A DNA stretch of 64,000 bases from Oscillospiraceae bacterium (GCA_017545185.1 JAFWQJ010000052.1:1-64000); one strand, 5' to 3'. Shown: positions 25,860 to 35,504, counted from the first letter of the stretch. The notes: generated by a model from the letters alone, not told the origin. Numbers and translations are program-made.

Positions 25860-27035
25860 ATGCAATACACACCATACGGACAATACGGACAATATGGACA
25901 AACGGAAGAAGAACTGAAGAAAAAGCGCAGAAAAAAACGGCGCCGCCGCATCAGGCGGTTTGTGCTGCTCCTGATTTTGATCGCGGTCCTGCGGAAACCG
26001 GCTGTATCCGGCAAAATCGGGCAGCTGATCGGAAGGATGCCGGTGATCGGCGGGGTGCAGGAAGATTCACAGCTGACGGCACAGCAGGAGGATTCACGGC
26101 AGAGCAGTCAGCCGGATGCATCGGATTCGGATGCGGAGAGCCGTCCGGATCGTCCGGAGCAGCCGGAGCAGGAGAAAGCGGCGGTCAGCGAGGAACTGCT
26201 GGCGGTCATGCGGGAGGCTGCTTTGGAGTTTGAGCAGGAAGTTGTGCTTGATACGGATATAACGGACGGCAAAACCTCAGAGCAGCTGACTGAAATGATC
26301 GGAGCGACATTCAGAGAAATGAAGCGGCGCAATCCGGAACTGTTCTGGATCAAAGGCTATGCAGCGGCGATCGTGACCAACGGAAATACCGGGGAGCTTC
26401 AGCAGAGCCCGGAAATCACGTTTTCCTTTGACGATGATTATTCCGAAAGCGAACTGAAGGAAATGGCTCAGGAGATGAAGCAGGAAGCAAAGCGGATCAT
26501 AGATACGGCACCGAAAACCGGCAGCGATTACGAAAAAGCGCTGTTCGTACATGATTATCTTGTAGAGCATACGTTCTACGATCTGGAGGGGTACCGGAAG
26601 GGCAGCGACCGGATGATCTACACTGCCTACGGTGCGCTGGTCAATCATGCCGCCGTGTGCAACGGCTATGCCGCAGCATATCAGTATCTGCTGCGGAAGC
26701 TCGGCGTGAACTGTATGATTGCGACCGGCACGGTCAAGGAATCTGCGCGCTCAGATCTGGCGAAGAACGCCGGGTCGGACGGCGGCCATGCATGGAACTG
26801 GGTTGAGCTGGACGGGAAATTTTACTGGGTGGACGTGACATGGGACGATCCGCTCAATGAGGACGGACAGGATGCCGGCGGCCCCGTGCGGCATGAATAC
26901 TGCTTTGTGGACGACAATAAAATTTCTGAGACCAGAATGCTTGATGAGGATAATGCCGATCCGCCGGTATGCATCGACATGACGCTGAACGATCAGCTCA
27001 TGGAGGCCGACCGGAAGGCCGCTGAAAATCCATAA
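25860..27035 (+). CDS. Membrane-anchored transglutaminase-like protein
   Basis: This 391-residue protein starts with a Tyr/Gln-rich cytoplasmic tail containing repeated YGQ units. A strongly basic stretch (20-33) and one membrane span (about 34-45) follow. A Gln/Ser/Glu-rich linker leads to an outside domain. The transglutaminase-like core lies at about 225-335 with C267 (AAVCNGYAAAY), H310 (GHAWNWVEL) and D325 (YWVDVTWDD) as the catalytic triad. Related proteins act as peptidases or crosslinkers at the cell surface. AGGAGGGACATC precedes the ATG at 25860, which is preferred to the longer frame from 25818. Confidence 0.85.
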   Translation: MQYTPYGQYGQYGQTEEELKKKRRKKRRRRIRRFVLLLILIAVLRKPAVSGKIGQLIGRMPVIGGVQEDSQLTAQQEDSRQSSQPDASDSDAESRPDRPEQPEQEKAAVSEELLAVMREAALEFEQEVVLDTDITDGKTSEQLTEMIGATFREMKRRNPELFWIKGYAAAIVTNGNTGELQQSPEITFSFDDDYSESELKEMAQEMKQEAKRIIDTAPKTGSDYEKALFVHDYLVEHTFYDLEGYRKGSDRMIYTAYGALVNHAAVCNGYAAAYQYLLRKLGVNCMIATGTVKESARSDLAKNAGSDGGHAWNWVELDGKFYWVDVTWDDPLNEDGQDAGGPVRHEYCFVDDNKISETRMLDEDNADPPVCIDMTLNDQLMEADRKAAENP

Positions 27036-27039
27036 CAAA

Positions 27040-27068
27040 AACAGCCTTTCCGTTGCGGAGAGGCTGTT
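27040..27068. terminator. Bidirectional terminator
   Basis: AACAGCCT pairs with AGGCTGTT around an inner TCCG/CGGA stem. CTCTTTCAGTTTT follows on the + strand and TTTTGTT on the - strand, so it serves both convergent genes. Confidence 0.8.
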
Positions 27069-27079
27069 CTCTTTCAGTT

Positions 27080-28063
27080 TTACTTTTTCTTTGCCCAGCC
27101 GTAGGCGACGCCGTTTTTCCAGCCGCCGACGATCTTCGTATCGACCAGCTCGTCACAAAGCTGGTTCAGCAGGACGTAATACGCATCCGGCGCTAAGTGG
27201 ATGCCGTCGCCGCCGCTGTATCCCGGACGCAGCGAGCCGTCCCAGATCTTCACGGCCGACGCAATATCGACATAGGTATAATCCGTGTCCGCAAGATGTG
27301 CGCTGATCGCGGTGTTGAGTGCGTCGATCTTGGCATTTGTACTGAACTCGCAGTCTGCCGTGATCGGTGTGACGGATGCAACAAAGAGCTTGCTGTCCGG
27401 CAGCAGCGTATGGACTGTTTTCAGCAGAAAATCGTAGTTTTCGCAGAACTTCTCCGGTGAGGTCATATTGACGTCGTTCATGCCCATGGAGAACACGACA
27501 TACTTCGGCTTCAGCAGGGAAAGAGAATAGGATACGCCGAATTCCTTTCCGCGCACCGGGAAGGTATAGTCAAAGATGTTCCGCGCGCCGACGCAGCCCT
27601 TTGCAACAACATTGTCGTCCGGCAGGATCTTGTATACGCGGAGCCCGCTGCAGATACTGTCGCCGACGAACACCGTATCGCTCAGGAACGCATAGTCCTG
27701 CTCGGTGAGCCCGTGGGAATCCGGTTCGGTGCTGTGCTTCGCCGTTGTGCCGGTATCGGTGATCACGGGGATCTCGCCGATCGTGATATCCGTGAAGGCT
27801 GTGGTCGAAGCCGCCGTTGTCACGGTGGTGGTGACGGTCGTTGCCGCTGCGGTCGTTGTCGTGGTTGTCGTTGTCGATGTTGTCGTTGTGGTTGTCACAG
27901 TCGTTGTGTCCGTGGTTGTGACGGCTGCCGTTTCCGTTTCGGGGAGCTGTGCGGTCTGCACCGAAGCCGCTCCGGGAAGAACCGCCTCGCAGAGGATCAG
28001 TCCGAGCACCGCTGCGATGACGGCCGTTGCCGCATAGATTTGATTGACACGCCTGGCGCGCAA
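27080..28063 (-). CDS. Secreted or anchored SGNH/GDSL hydrolase with Thr-rich linker
   Basis: This 327-residue protein has an N-terminal hydrophobic segment (about 8-30) and a linker almost entirely of threonine (about 45-90), typical of secreted Ruminococcus proteins. The SGNH hydrolase domain carries S136 in VFVGDSICSG, N196 in GMND and D286/H289 in GDGIHL. These enzymes are esterases or deacetylases, often removing acetyl groups from polysaccharides. The start is a TTG at 28063, because a stop lies three codons upstream and no in-frame ATG exists nearby. A longer gene is not possible in this frame. Confidence 0.85.
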   Translation of the reverse strand: MRARRVNQIYAATAVIAAVLGLILCEAVLPGAASVQTAQLPETETAAVTTTDTTTVTTTTTTSTTTTTTTTAAATTVTTTVTTAASTTAFTDITIGEIPVITDTGTTAKHSTEPDSHGLTEQDYAFLSDTVFVGDSICSGLRVYKILPDDNVVAKGCVGARNIFDYTFPVRGKEFGVSYSLSLLKPKYVVFSMGMNDVNMTSPEKFCENYDFLLKTVHTLLPDSKLFVASVTPITADCEFSTNAKIDALNTAISAHLADTDYTYVDIASAVKIWDGSLRPGYSGGDGIHLAPDAYYVLLNQLCDELVDTKIVGGWKNGVAYGWAKKK

Positions 28064-28303
28064 GCTGATTCACCGCTTTCTTCGTAATTCTGTATGCTTC
28101 ACATTATTTTACCATGAATTGCCGCAAAAGTCAACCTTCCGGAACAGGATGTTTTTTGTGTCCTTCGGCGGGCTGTTTGTGTATCAGAAGAATACGAAAC
28201 AAAAATATGAAAATATTGCTTGTTATTATCACGAAAATATTATTCTTTTTATATATGAAATTGTGAAAAAGACAGAAAAGACCCCCGAAAACCGCAAAAT
28301 TGC

Positions 28304-28332
28304 TTGCATTTTTAGCGGAAAAGTGGTATGAT
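28304..28332 (+). promoter_or_regulatory. Promoter of rimP-nusA-infB operon
   Basis: TTGCAT (28304-28309), a 17-bp spacer and TATGAT (28327-28332). The surrounding 28180-28345 is strikingly AT-rich compared with the neighbouring genes. The rest of the 28064-28444 spacer contains no gene I can support. Confidence 0.75.
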
Positions 28333-28359
28333 AACGATAGTACAGCAATAGAGAAGAAC

Positions 28360-28390
28360 AAAGACCGGAAACAAATTCCGGTCTTTGTTT
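28360..28390 (+). terminator. Leader terminator / attenuator before rimP
   Basis: A perfect 11-bp stem AAAGACCGGAA / TTCCGGTCTTT with a 5-base loop is followed by GTTTTATG. It begins about 20 bases after the expected transcription start and about 55 bases before rimP, so it would end transcripts early unless read through. Confidence 0.75.
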
Positions 28391-28444
28391 TATGTCTGCG
28401 CAATGCTGTGCGGAATCTGAATTGTCAGGGAGTATGGGAATGCT

Positions 28445-28966
28445 ATGAAGATCAGAAAATTCGGCGGTACGGAAAGCCGTATCTACGAGCTGGTGCAGCC
28501 CATTGCGGAGGAGCAGGGGCTGATCGTCTGGGACGTCCGGTTTGAGAAGGAGGGCGCAATGTGGTATCTGCGCGTGTTCCTTGACCACATGGAGCGTCCG
28601 GTCAACATCACGGACTGCGAAAACGTCACCCGTCCGCTCAACAAGCTCCTCGATGAGCTTGATCCGATCCCGCAGTCCTATACGCTGGAGGTCGGCTCTG
28701 CGGGACTCGAACGCGAGCTGATCCGCTCGACCCACTTTGATGCCTGCGAGGGCTCTGCCGTCCGCGTCCGGCTGATCCGTCCGGCAGAGGACGGCGCACG
28801 CGACCTGAACGGGACGCTCGTTTCCTGCGACAAGGAAAACCTGACGCTCGAAACGTCAGACGGTACGCTCACGCTGCCGCTCTCCGGCATTGCCTATGTC
28901 CGGCTGGCCGATCTGGCAGAGGACGAGATCAGACGCGCGGCAGACGATGCCGCACAAACACGGTAA
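28445..28966 (+). CDS. rimP: Ribosome maturation factor RimP
   Basis: This 173-residue cytoplasmic protein is needed for 30S subunit maturation. It shows the RimP N-terminal alpha-beta domain, with EEQGLIVWDVRFEKEG and WYLRVFLDH, the ITDCENVTRPLNKLLDELDPI segment, and LEVGSAGLERELI, all hallmarks of the family. The C-terminal SH3-like domain follows. It heads the nusA-infB operon in the usual order. Length matches the family (about 150-170). ATG at 28445. Confidence 0.95.
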   Translation: MKIRKFGGTESRIYELVQPIAEEQGLIVWDVRFEKEGAMWYLRVFLDHMERPVNITDCENVTRPLNKLLDELDPIPQSYTLEVGSAGLERELIRSTHFDACEGSAVRVRLIRPAEDGARDLNGTLVSCDKENLTLETSDGTLTLPLSGIAYVRLADLAEDEIRRAADDAAQTR

Positions 28967-29023
28967 TTCAGCTTTCCGGCATACCGGAAAGCCTGCTGTA
29001 ATATTTTAGGAGGAACATAAGCC

Positions 29024-30202
29024 ATGAATGAAGGGTTCTTTGAAGCACTGGCGGCACTCGGCAGCGAGAACAGCGTCGAGCAGGCGCTGCTGGTCGAGAA
29101 GATCGAGGCTGCGATGCTGAAGGCTGCGCAGAAGGCGTACCCCTATGCGGAGGATGACGATATCCGCGTGGAGATCGACCCCGCCGCACGCCGCTTTGAC
29201 ATCTACATGAAGAAAAGCGTCGTGCCGGGTGAGCCGAAAACCGACTACGAGGTCAGCTACGAGCAGGCAAAGCTCTACGATCCCGACTGCGAGCTCGGCG
29301 ATCTGGTGGAATGTCTGCTTGACCCGGTCAAGTTCGGCAGAAGCATCGCACAGTTTGCAAAGCAGAGCATCCGCACCGACCTGCGGACGATCAACCGCCA
29401 GCAGATGATGGAGAAGTTTGAATCCAAGGAGCGCGAGATCATCACGGTCAAGGTCACGCAGGTCGATCCGATCCGCGGCACCGTGACCGTGGAATACGAG
29501 CACACCGAGCTCTACCTCTCCCGCAACGAGCAGCTCTTTACCGAGACGATGGTGGACGGCAAGCCGACCCGCATCTACGAGCCGCTCAAGGAGGGCGACC
29601 TCATCAAGGTGTTCGTCACGACGATCGCCAACCGCGAAAAGCGTCCGATCGTCCGTATTTCCCGCGTGGACAGAGGCTTCGTCGAGAAGCTGTTTGAGCA
29701 GGCGATCCCGGAGATCGCGGACGGCACCGTCACGATCCATGCGGTCTCCCGCGAGGCGGGCTTCCGCTCCAAGATCGCGGTCAGCTCCAATGACCCGAAC
29801 GTCGATGCGATCGGTACCTGCATCGGACCGCACAGCTCCCGCATCAACGCGGTGCTGAGCGAGCTCCACGGCGAGAAGATCGACATTATCCCGTATTCCG
29901 AGGATCCGGAAAAGTTCATCACCAGCGCGCTGGCGCCGGCGACCGTCATCTCCACGACGATCGAGGACGAGGAGAACCGCGCTGCGACGGTCATCGTGCC
30001 GAACGATCAGCTTTCTCTGGCGATCGGAAACAAGGGTCAGAACGCAAAGCTGGCCGCAAAGCTGACCGGCTATAAGATCGACATCAAGCCGCAGTTCCCG
30101 GATCCGGAGCCGGAATCCGAGGATGCGGATGCAGAAGGCTATGAGATCATGGAGGACGCCGCAGAGCTCGATCAGCTCGACGGCGGTTCCGCAGAGGTCT
30201 GA
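29024..30202 (+). CDS. nusA: Transcription termination/antitermination factor NusA
   Basis: This 392-residue protein binds RNA polymerase and RNA to control pausing and termination. An N-terminal domain (about 1-130) is followed by S1 (about 135-200) and two KH domains (about 205-345). The KH part contains GFRSKIAVSSNDPNVDAIGTCIG and PNDQLSLAIGNKGQNAKLA. The C-terminus is short and acidic, as in most Firmicutes NusA. AGGAGG precedes the ATG. The leader hairpin upstream of rimP would allow feedback on its own transcript. Confidence 0.96.
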   Translation: MNEGFFEALAALGSENSVEQALLVEKIEAAMLKAAQKAYPYAEDDDIRVEIDPAARRFDIYMKKSVVPGEPKTDYEVSYEQAKLYDPDCELGDLVECLLDPVKFGRSIAQFAKQSIRTDLRTINRQQMMEKFESKEREIITVKVTQVDPIRGTVTVEYEHTELYLSRNEQLFTETMVDGKPTRIYEPLKEGDLIKVFVTTIANREKRPIVRISRVDRGFVEKLFEQAIPEIADGTVTIHAVSREAGFRSKIAVSSNDPNVDAIGTCIGPHSSRINAVLSELHGEKIDIIPYSEDPEKFITSALAPATVISTTIEDEENRAATVIVPNDQLSLAIGNKGQNAKLAAKLTGYKIDIKPQFPDPEPESEDADAEGYEIMEDAAELDQLDGGSAEV

Positions 30203-30206
30203 GACC

Positions 30207-30500
30207 ATGACGCCGAAAAAGATCCCGATGCGGATGTGTCTGGGCTGCAGTGAGATGAAGCCCAAACGGGAACTGATCCGCGTGGTGCATCAGAAGGACG
30301 GCACGATCCTGCTGGATGTGACCGGCAAGCTGGCCGGCAGAGGGGCGTATATCTGCCCGAAGCCGGAATGCCTGAAGGCCGCACGGAAGGCAAGACGCCT
30401 CGAACGGACCTTCTCGACCCGCATCTCCGATGAGATCTACGACGCGCTGGAGGCTTCCATGCAGACAGCGGCGCAGCAGGAGGAGAACGGTCATGCCTGA
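30207..30500 (+). CDS. ylxR: YlxR family RNA-binding protein (RnpM-type)
   Basis: This 97-residue protein has the family signature MRMCLGCSEMKPKRELIRV and a GRGAYICPKPECL segment with paired cysteines. Work in Bacillus links YlxR to RNase P modulation. It starts at an ATG at 30207, four bases after the nusA stop; the longer frame from 30123 lies inside nusA. It overlaps the next gene by 8 bases. The position between nusA and infB is the usual one. Confidence 0.92.
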   Translation: MTPKKIPMRMCLGCSEMKPKRELIRVVHQKDGTILLDVTGKLAGRGAYICPKPECLKAARKARRLERTFSTRISDEIYDALEASMQTAAQQEENGHA

Positions 30501-30816
30501 TGCAGCGGAAAACCGTCTGACCGCAAGCCTGACGATGTGCAGGAAGGCAGGAAAGCTCCTGCTCGGATTCGATGCGGTCAAGGAGGCGGCAAAGCAGGGG
30601 AGCGTCAGACTGTTCCTGCTCGCTGCGGATGCCTCGGAAAAGACGGAAAAAGAGATCCGGTATTTTGCAGGGACGCTTCCCGTCAGGAAGCTGCCCTTTG
30701 ATATGGATGCGCTGAAAGCCTACTTCCGGAAACGGACTGCGGTGTTCGGCGTATGTGAGGACGGATTCGCGGCAAAGCTGATGACGCTGCTGCCGGGATC
30801 CGAAGAATTGAAGTAA
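30493..30816 (+). CDS. ylxQ: L7Ae-family RNA-binding protein YlxQ
   Basis: This 107-residue L7Ae/L30e/S12e/Gadd45-fold protein has the typical LTMCRKAGKLLLGFDAVKEA and LFLLAADASEKTEKEI segments. Such proteins bind kink-turn RNAs; YlxQ's exact target is unknown. The ATG at 30493 overlaps the ylxR stop by 8 bases, and the longer frame from 30430 is inside ylxR. A hairpin sits just after its stop. Confidence 0.9.
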   Translation: MPDAAENRLTASLTMCRKAGKLLLGFDAVKEAAKQGSVRLFLLAADASEKTEKEIRYFAGTLPVRKLPFDMDALKAYFRKRTAVFGVCEDGFAAKLMTLLPGSEELK

Positions 30817-30821
30817 TCAGC

Positions 30822-30851
30822 GCATATCTGTGCGGCGCAGCACGGATATGC
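30822..30851 (+). promoter_or_regulatory. Hairpin in the ylxQ-infB spacer
   Basis: GCATATCTGTGC pairs with GCACGGATATGC (12 bp with one wobble) around a 6-base loop. No T-run follows, so it is not a standard terminator. It lies about 55 bases before infB. Confidence 0.6.
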
Positions 30852-30907
30852 CGAAGCCCAGCTGCGGTCCCGCACAGACCGCCGAAACCGATAGGGGGTA
30901 AATGCCT

Positions 30908-33778
30908 ATGCCAACAAATAAGATCAGGGTGAGTGACTTCGCTGCCGATCTGAATCTCCCCGCGCAGGAGATCATCGACAAGCTCCGGGTGCTGGACGAT
31001 AAGCCGAAAAAGCCGACCTCCGCGCTGACGGACGCGGAAATGAATTATCTGCTGGAAAGCTATACGCATGAGCATCAGGTCAAGGATTTCAATGCGTATT
31101 TCGCAGACCGTTCCGAATCTGCACAGCCGCAGCAGGCTGCAAAGAAGCCGACCCGTGCCGCAAAGCCGGAGGCTGTCGCACGCCCGAAAAAGAACGAAGC
31201 GAAGGAAGAAAAGAAGCCGGCAAAGGCTGAGAAGCCTCCGAAGCAGAAGCCTGAGCAGCAGGAGAAGCAGCCCGCTGCCGAAGCACCCGTCAAGCAGAAT
31301 GTCCAGCCGGCCGCTCCCGCACAGCCTGCGGCAGCAGAGCAGCCTGCACAGACTGCTGCGCCGGAAGCACCGGAAGCAGCCGCGCCTGCGGCAGAGGCTC
31401 CCGCACAGGCAGCTCCGCGCGTGCTGACCGCCGCCGAGACCGAGCGCCGTGCAAGAGAGCGTGCTGCGATGTATGAGAAGCAGCAGGCCGAAAAGGCTGC
31501 ACGCCGCGAGCGCAATCAGAAGAACCAGCTTGCCGCACAGCAGAGAAAGCAGGCGGAGGCTGCCGCAAAGGCCGCTGCCGAGCAGAAGGCTGCCGCGGAG
31601 AAGAAGGCTGCACAGCAGGCTGCCGCACAGGATAAGCCGCAGAGTGCTGCGCCCGAGCAGCCGAAGAAGCAGCCGCCGCAGCCGCGCAATGTCCAGAAAA
31701 CGCCGAAGAAGCCTGCCAAGGCACAGGAGCGCGGCGAAATGGTCAAGATGGAAGGCGGCTTTGCGACGGCGACCGAGGTGCAGCCGAGCCAGCAGCGCCA
31801 TACCGTCGATACCCGCGGTACCTATGTCGATCTCGACAAGTACAATGAGCGCTACGAGCAGATCGCACCGCAGGGCAGAGGCGGCAAGAACGACAATATG
31901 GTCGCGAAGAAGCAGAAGATCAACCAGAAGTCCCAGCAGAGAAAGCAGCAGGCGAAGTCCGGCAAGGCAAGAGAGACCGAGGCCGAGAAGCTGCGCCGTC
32001 TTGAGCTTGAGCGCGCCAGAAAGCAGCAGCTCAAGGTCATGATCCCGGACAGCATCGTCGTCAGCGAGCTGGCAGTCCGCCTGAAGGTTCAGGTGCGCGA
32101 CGTCATCAAGAAGCTCATGGGTCTGGGCGTCATGGCGAATATCAACGAGGAGATCGACTTTGACACCGCTTCGCTGGTCGCAGAGGAGCTCGGCGCAAAG
32201 GTCGAGCACGAGGTCATCGTCACGATCGAGGAGCGCCTCATCACCGATGAGGAGGATCCGGAGGATTCTCTGGAGGAGCGCTGCCCTGTCGTTGTCGTTA
32301 TGGGTCACGTTGACCACGGCAAGACCTCGATCCTCGACCGCATCCGCAATGCGCATGTTACCGACACCGAGGCCGGCGGCATCACGCAGCACATCGGTGC
32401 ATATCAGGTCAAGCATGACGGCAAGGTCATCACCTTCCTCGATACGCCGGGTCATGAGGCGTTTACTTCGATGCGTGCCCGCGGTGCGAATATCACCGAT
32501 ATCGCGATCCTCGTTGTCGCGGCGGACGACGGCATCATGCCGCAGACGATCGAGTCGATCCACCACGCAAAGGCTGCCGGTGTTTCGATCATCGTTGCGA
32601 TCAACAAAATGGATAAGGAAGGCGCAAACCCCGAGCGCGTCAAGCAGCAGCTCACCGAGCATGAGCTCGTCTGCGAGGAATGGGGCGGCGATACGATCTG
32701 CGTGCCGGTCTCCGCAAAGACCGGTGAGGGCATCGAGGAGCTGCTCGAAAACATCCTGCTTGTCGCGGAAGTCCGCGAGCTGAAGGCGAACCCGCACCGC
32801 AAGGCAAAGGGCACCGTCATCGAGGCGCGTCTGGACAAGGGCCGCGGCCCGATCGCGACGATCCTTGTGCAGAACGGTACGCTCCGCACCGGCGATGTCA
32901 TCATCGCGGGTACGGCAGTCGGCAGAGTCCGCGTGATGACGAATTACAAGGGCAAGGTCGTCAAGGAAGCGGGTCCGTCCGTGCCGGTCGAGATCACGGG
33001 TCTTGCAGAAGTCCCGAGTGCCGGCGATATCTTCAACGCGGTTGAGGATGAGCGTCTGGCGAAGGAACTCGTCGAGCAGAGAAAGCACGAGGCGAAGGAG
33101 GAGCAGTTCAAGGCGTACCGCAAGGTCACGCTCGACAACCTGTTCTCGCAGATCGCCGAGGGCGAAATGAAGGAGCTCCCGCTGATCGTCAAGGCAGACG
33201 TTCAGGGCTCCGTCGAGGCGGTCACGCAGTCGCTCGAGAAGCTCTCGAACGAGGAAGTCCGCGTCAAGGTCATCCACGGCGCGGTCGGTGCGGTCTCCGA
33301 GAGCGACGTCATGCTCGCGTCCGCATCCAATGCGATCATCGTCGGCTTCAATGTCCGTCCGATGCCGGTCGCTGCCGATGCCGCTGCAAGAGACGGCGTC
33401 GATATCCGCCTGTACCGCATCATCTACGATGCGATCGAGGAGATCTCCACGGCTATGAAGGGTATGCTTGCGCCGAAGTACCGCGACGTCGATATGGGAC
33501 GCGCGGAGGTTCGCCAGGTCTATCATATCTCCAGCGTCGGCACGGTCGCCGGCTGCTATATCACCGACGGCAAGATCACCCGCCAGTGCCAGATCCGCGT
33601 TGTGCGTGACGGCATCGTCGTGGCGGAGGATAAGATCGACTCGCTGCGCCGCTTCAAGGACGATGTCAAGGAAGTTGCAACGGGCTATGAGTGCGGCATC
33701 TCGCTGGAGCGCTTTGCCGACCTCAAGGAAGGCGATATCCTCGAGGGCTTTATCGTGGAGGAATACCGCGAGGACTGA
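30908..33778 (+). CDS. infB: Translation initiation factor IF-2
   Basis: This is a 956-residue GTPase that brings initiator tRNA to the ribosome. The N-terminal IF2-N domain ([15 protein letters not shown]) is followed by a long Ala/Lys/Gln/Pro/Glu-rich linker to about residue 290 and a second IF2-N segment. The G domain then has [16 protein letters not shown] and NKMD, followed by domains II-IV. An ATG at 30902 also exists, but AGGGGG (30893-30898) is only 3 bases from it and 9 from the ATG at 30908, so 30908 is preferred. The low-complexity linker is long compared with Bacillus IF-2. Confidence 0.96.
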   Translation: MPTNKIRVSDFAADLNLPAQEIIDKLRVLDDKPKKPTSALTDAEMNYLLESYTHEHQVKDFNAYFADRSESAQPQQAAKKPTRAAKPEAVARPKKNEAKEEKKPAKAEKPPKQKPEQQEKQPAAEAPVKQNVQPAAPAQPAAAEQPAQTAAPEAPEAAAPAAEAPAQAAPRVLTAAETERRARERAAMYEKQQAEKAARRERNQKNQLAAQQRKQAEAAAKAAAEQKAAAEKKAAQQAAAQDKPQSAAPEQPKKQPPQPRNVQKTPKKPAKAQERGEMVKMEGGFATATEVQPSQQRHTVDTRGTYVDLDKYNERYEQIAPQGRGGKNDNMVAKKQKINQKSQQRKQQAKSGKARETEAEKLRRLELERARKQQLKVMIPDSIVVSELAVRLKVQVRDVIKKLMGLGVMANINEEIDFDTASLVAEELGAKVEHEVIVTIEERLITDEEDPEDSLEERCPVVVVMGHVDHGKTSILDRIRNAHVTDTEAGGITQHIGAYQVKHDGKVITFLDTPGHEAFTSMRARGANITDIAILVVAADDGIMPQTIESIHHAKAAGVSIIVAINKMDKEGANPERVKQQLTEHELVCEEWGGDTICVPVSAKTGEGIEELLENILLVAEVRELKANPHRKAKGTVIEARLDKGRGPIATILVQNGTLRTGDVIIAGTAVGRVRVMTNYKGKVVKEAGPSVPVEITGLAEVPSAGDIFNAVEDERLAKELVEQRKHEAKEEQFKAYRKVTLDNLFSQIAEGEMKELPLIVKADVQGSVEAVTQSLEKLSNEEVRVKVIHGAVGAVSESDVMLASASNAIIVGFNVRPMPVAADAAARDGVDIRLYRIIYDAIEEISTAMKGMLAPKYRDVDMGRAEVRQVYHISSVGTVAGCYITDGKITRQCQIRVVRDGIVVAEDKIDSLRRFKDDVKEVATGYECGISLERFADLKEGDILEGFIVEEYRED

Positions 33779-33805
33779 TAACGTGCGGCTGACGGAGGAA
33801 TGAAA

Positions 33806-34054
33806 ATGGAATTTCAGAGAATGAGCAACGAGGATATGCTCCAATACTGCAACGAAGCACTTGCGTGGCCGGATTTCGGTCCGATCGACACGCTGTTTTT
33901 TGAGACAGTCAAGCGCATTCTGCTCGGTGAGGTCAGTCCCCGCGAGGAGGTTGACTACCAGGATGCGATCTTTGACGAGGAGGGCTTCTTTGAGCAGTCC
34001 GAGACTTCGGGGAATTACTACAACCCCGAACCGGACGGTTCGATCAAGCTCTGA
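33806..34054 (+). CDS. Small acidic protein of unknown function between infB and rbfA
   Basis: This 82-residue, strongly acidic protein (many Glu/Asp, several Phe/Tyr) has no signal peptide or membrane segment. Two ATGs are possible. The one at 33800 directly touches GGAGG, while 33806 has it 7 bases away, so 33806 is chosen. I do not recognise a family. The gene sits between infB and rbfA with normal spacing and codon use, so a ribosome- or translation-linked role is possible but unproven. Confidence 0.75.
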   Translation: MEFQRMSNEDMLQYCNEALAWPDFGPIDTLFFETVKRILLGEVSPREEVDYQDAIFDEEGFFEQSETSGNYYNPEPDGSIKL

Positions 34055-34081
34055 ACGCCGCTGAAAGGAATACAGTTTATT

Positions 34082-34480
34082 ATGGCAAGCTTCAAAATCG
34101 GCCGTTTACAGGAGGATATGCTGCGGGAGCTGACCGCGATCATCCGTGAGCTGAAGGATCCGCGCATCACGCCGGATCTGACAGTCGTCCGCGCGGAGCT
34201 CTCCGGCGACATGGGGCACTGCAAGGCCTATGTGTCCAGCCTGTCCGGCATCAATCATGCAAAGGAAGCGTGCAGAGTTCTGACAAAGGCTTCCGGCTTT
34301 ATCCGCAGGGAGCTGTTCCGCAGACTCGATCTGCGCAAGTCGCCGGAGCTGCATTTTGTCGCGGATGATTCGATCGAATATGCGTCGGATATCAGCGAGA
34401 AATTAAGCAGCCTCGGTCTGACCGGCGGGCTCGGCAGCGATGCCGCAGAGCCGCCGCAGGAGAACGATACCGAAGAATGA
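34082..34480 (+). CDS. rbfA: Ribosome-binding factor A
   Basis: This 132-residue protein has the RbfA KH-like fold, with RLQEDMLRELTAIIRELKDPRI near the start and the SGDMGHCKAYVSSL and LRKSPELHFVADDSIEYA segments. It assists 16S rRNA maturation in the 30S subunit, working with RimP and IF-2 encoded upstream. Length is normal for the family. Confidence 0.94.
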   Translation: MASFKIGRLQEDMLRELTAIIRELKDPRITPDLTVVRAELSGDMGHCKAYVSSLSGINHAKEACRVLTKASGFIRRELFRRLDLRKSPELHFVADDSIEYASDISEKLSSLGLTGGLGSDAAEPPQENDTEE

Positions 34481-34517
34481 GATTTGCAGCAGGAGAATCA
34501 GCAGGGAGGTGTTCTTT

Positions 34518-35504
34518 ATGGATCAGACCGGCCGCGGCTGTACGGAACTGAGCAGTGAGGCGGTATACGATGTGCTGCGCTCGCTCGAGGATGTCAACAT
34601 CCTGATCCACCGTTCGCCCGACGGCGACTGTGTCGGCGGCGGATATGCGGTATACTATATCCTGAAGGCACTCGGGATCCGTTCCCGTGTCTGCTGTGCG
34701 GACCCGATCCCCGCAATGTTTGACGAGATCACGCAGGAGGTCACATTCGAGGACTTTGAGCCGAAAATGCGCATCTCCGTCGATGTGGCGGATACCAAGC
34801 TGTTCGGGAATCTTCCGGAGGACGACCTGAATGCAGAGATCGTGCTCTGTATCGACCACCACATTTCCAATACGCATTACGCAAAGCAGCTTTTCTGGGA
34901 CCCCAATTCCTCGGCTGCCTGCGAGGTGCTGTTCTGGATGATGCAGGATAACGCGATCCCGATCACAAGGGAGATCGCAAGATGCCTGTATGTCGGTATC
35001 GCGACCGATACCGGCTGTTTCCAGTTCAGCAATGCGGGTGCGGATACCTTCGCTGCGGTCAGCGCGATCAAGCGGGCGTATCCCGACCTGCCCTATGCGA
35101 GACTGAACCGCGAGCTGTTCATCCTGAAATCCGAGGGACGTATCCGGCTCGATACGCGGCTGATGCAGAATATCCGGCTTTCGGATGACGGCAAAGTCGC
35201 ACTGATCTATCTGCCCGACAGCTGGATGACCGAGCTGAAGGTCTCCGCGGACGAGGTGGACGGCGTCGCCAATCTGCCGATGCAGATCATCGGCGTCGAG
35301 ATCGGCATTACCTGCAAGCAGCAGCCGGACGGCAGCTTCCGCGTTTCCATGCGCGGCGGCGAGCACGCCGATGTTTCCGCGGTATGCAGGCAGTTCGGCG
35401 GCGGCGGTCATGTCAAGGCGAGCGGCTGCTCGTTCCATACGGGCGATCCGGAGACCGTGTGCAGACAGCTCATGGAGGCTGCGGAGGCATCGCTGAAGGC
35501 ATGA
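34518..35504 (+). CDS. nrnA: DHH-family phosphoesterase, NrnA-like
   Basis: This 328-residue cytoplasmic phosphoesterase has the metal-binding SPDGDCVGGGYA motif, the DHH motif in CIDHHISN, and a C-terminal DHHA1 domain ending in GGGGHVKASGC. Relatives degrade short RNAs (nanoRNA) or dephosphorylate pAp/cyclic dinucleotides. GGGAGG precedes the ATG at 34518; the longer frame from 34440 is inside rbfA. It overlaps truB by ATGA. Confidence 0.9.
   Translation: MDQTGRGCTELSSEAVYDVLRSLEDVNILIHRSPDGDCVGGGYAVYYILKALGIRSRVCCADPIPAMFDEITQEVTFEDFEPKMRISVDVADTKLFGNLPEDDLNAEIVLCIDHHISNTHYAKQLFWDPNSSAACEVLFWMMQDNAIPITREIARCLYVGIATDTGCFQFSNAGADTFAAVSAIKRAYPDLPYARLNRELFILKSEGRIRLDTRLMQNIRLSDDGKVALIYLPDSWMTELKVSADEVDGVANLPMQIIGVEIGITCKQQPDGSFRVSMRGGEHADVSAVCRQFGGGGHVKASGCSFHTGDPETVCRQLMEAAEASLKA

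Noticed and set aside
27790..27930. CRISPR-like or minisatellite array
   Set aside because: The repetitive GTTGT/GTGGTTG sequence only encodes the threonine linker of the SGNH hydrolase on the - strand; there are no spacers.
30683..33844. A 1053-codon open frame on the - strand opposite infB
   Set aside because: It is a shadow of infB caused by GC-rich codon use. It has no family motif, is compositionally biased in Leu/Arg/Asp and would overlap several real genes.
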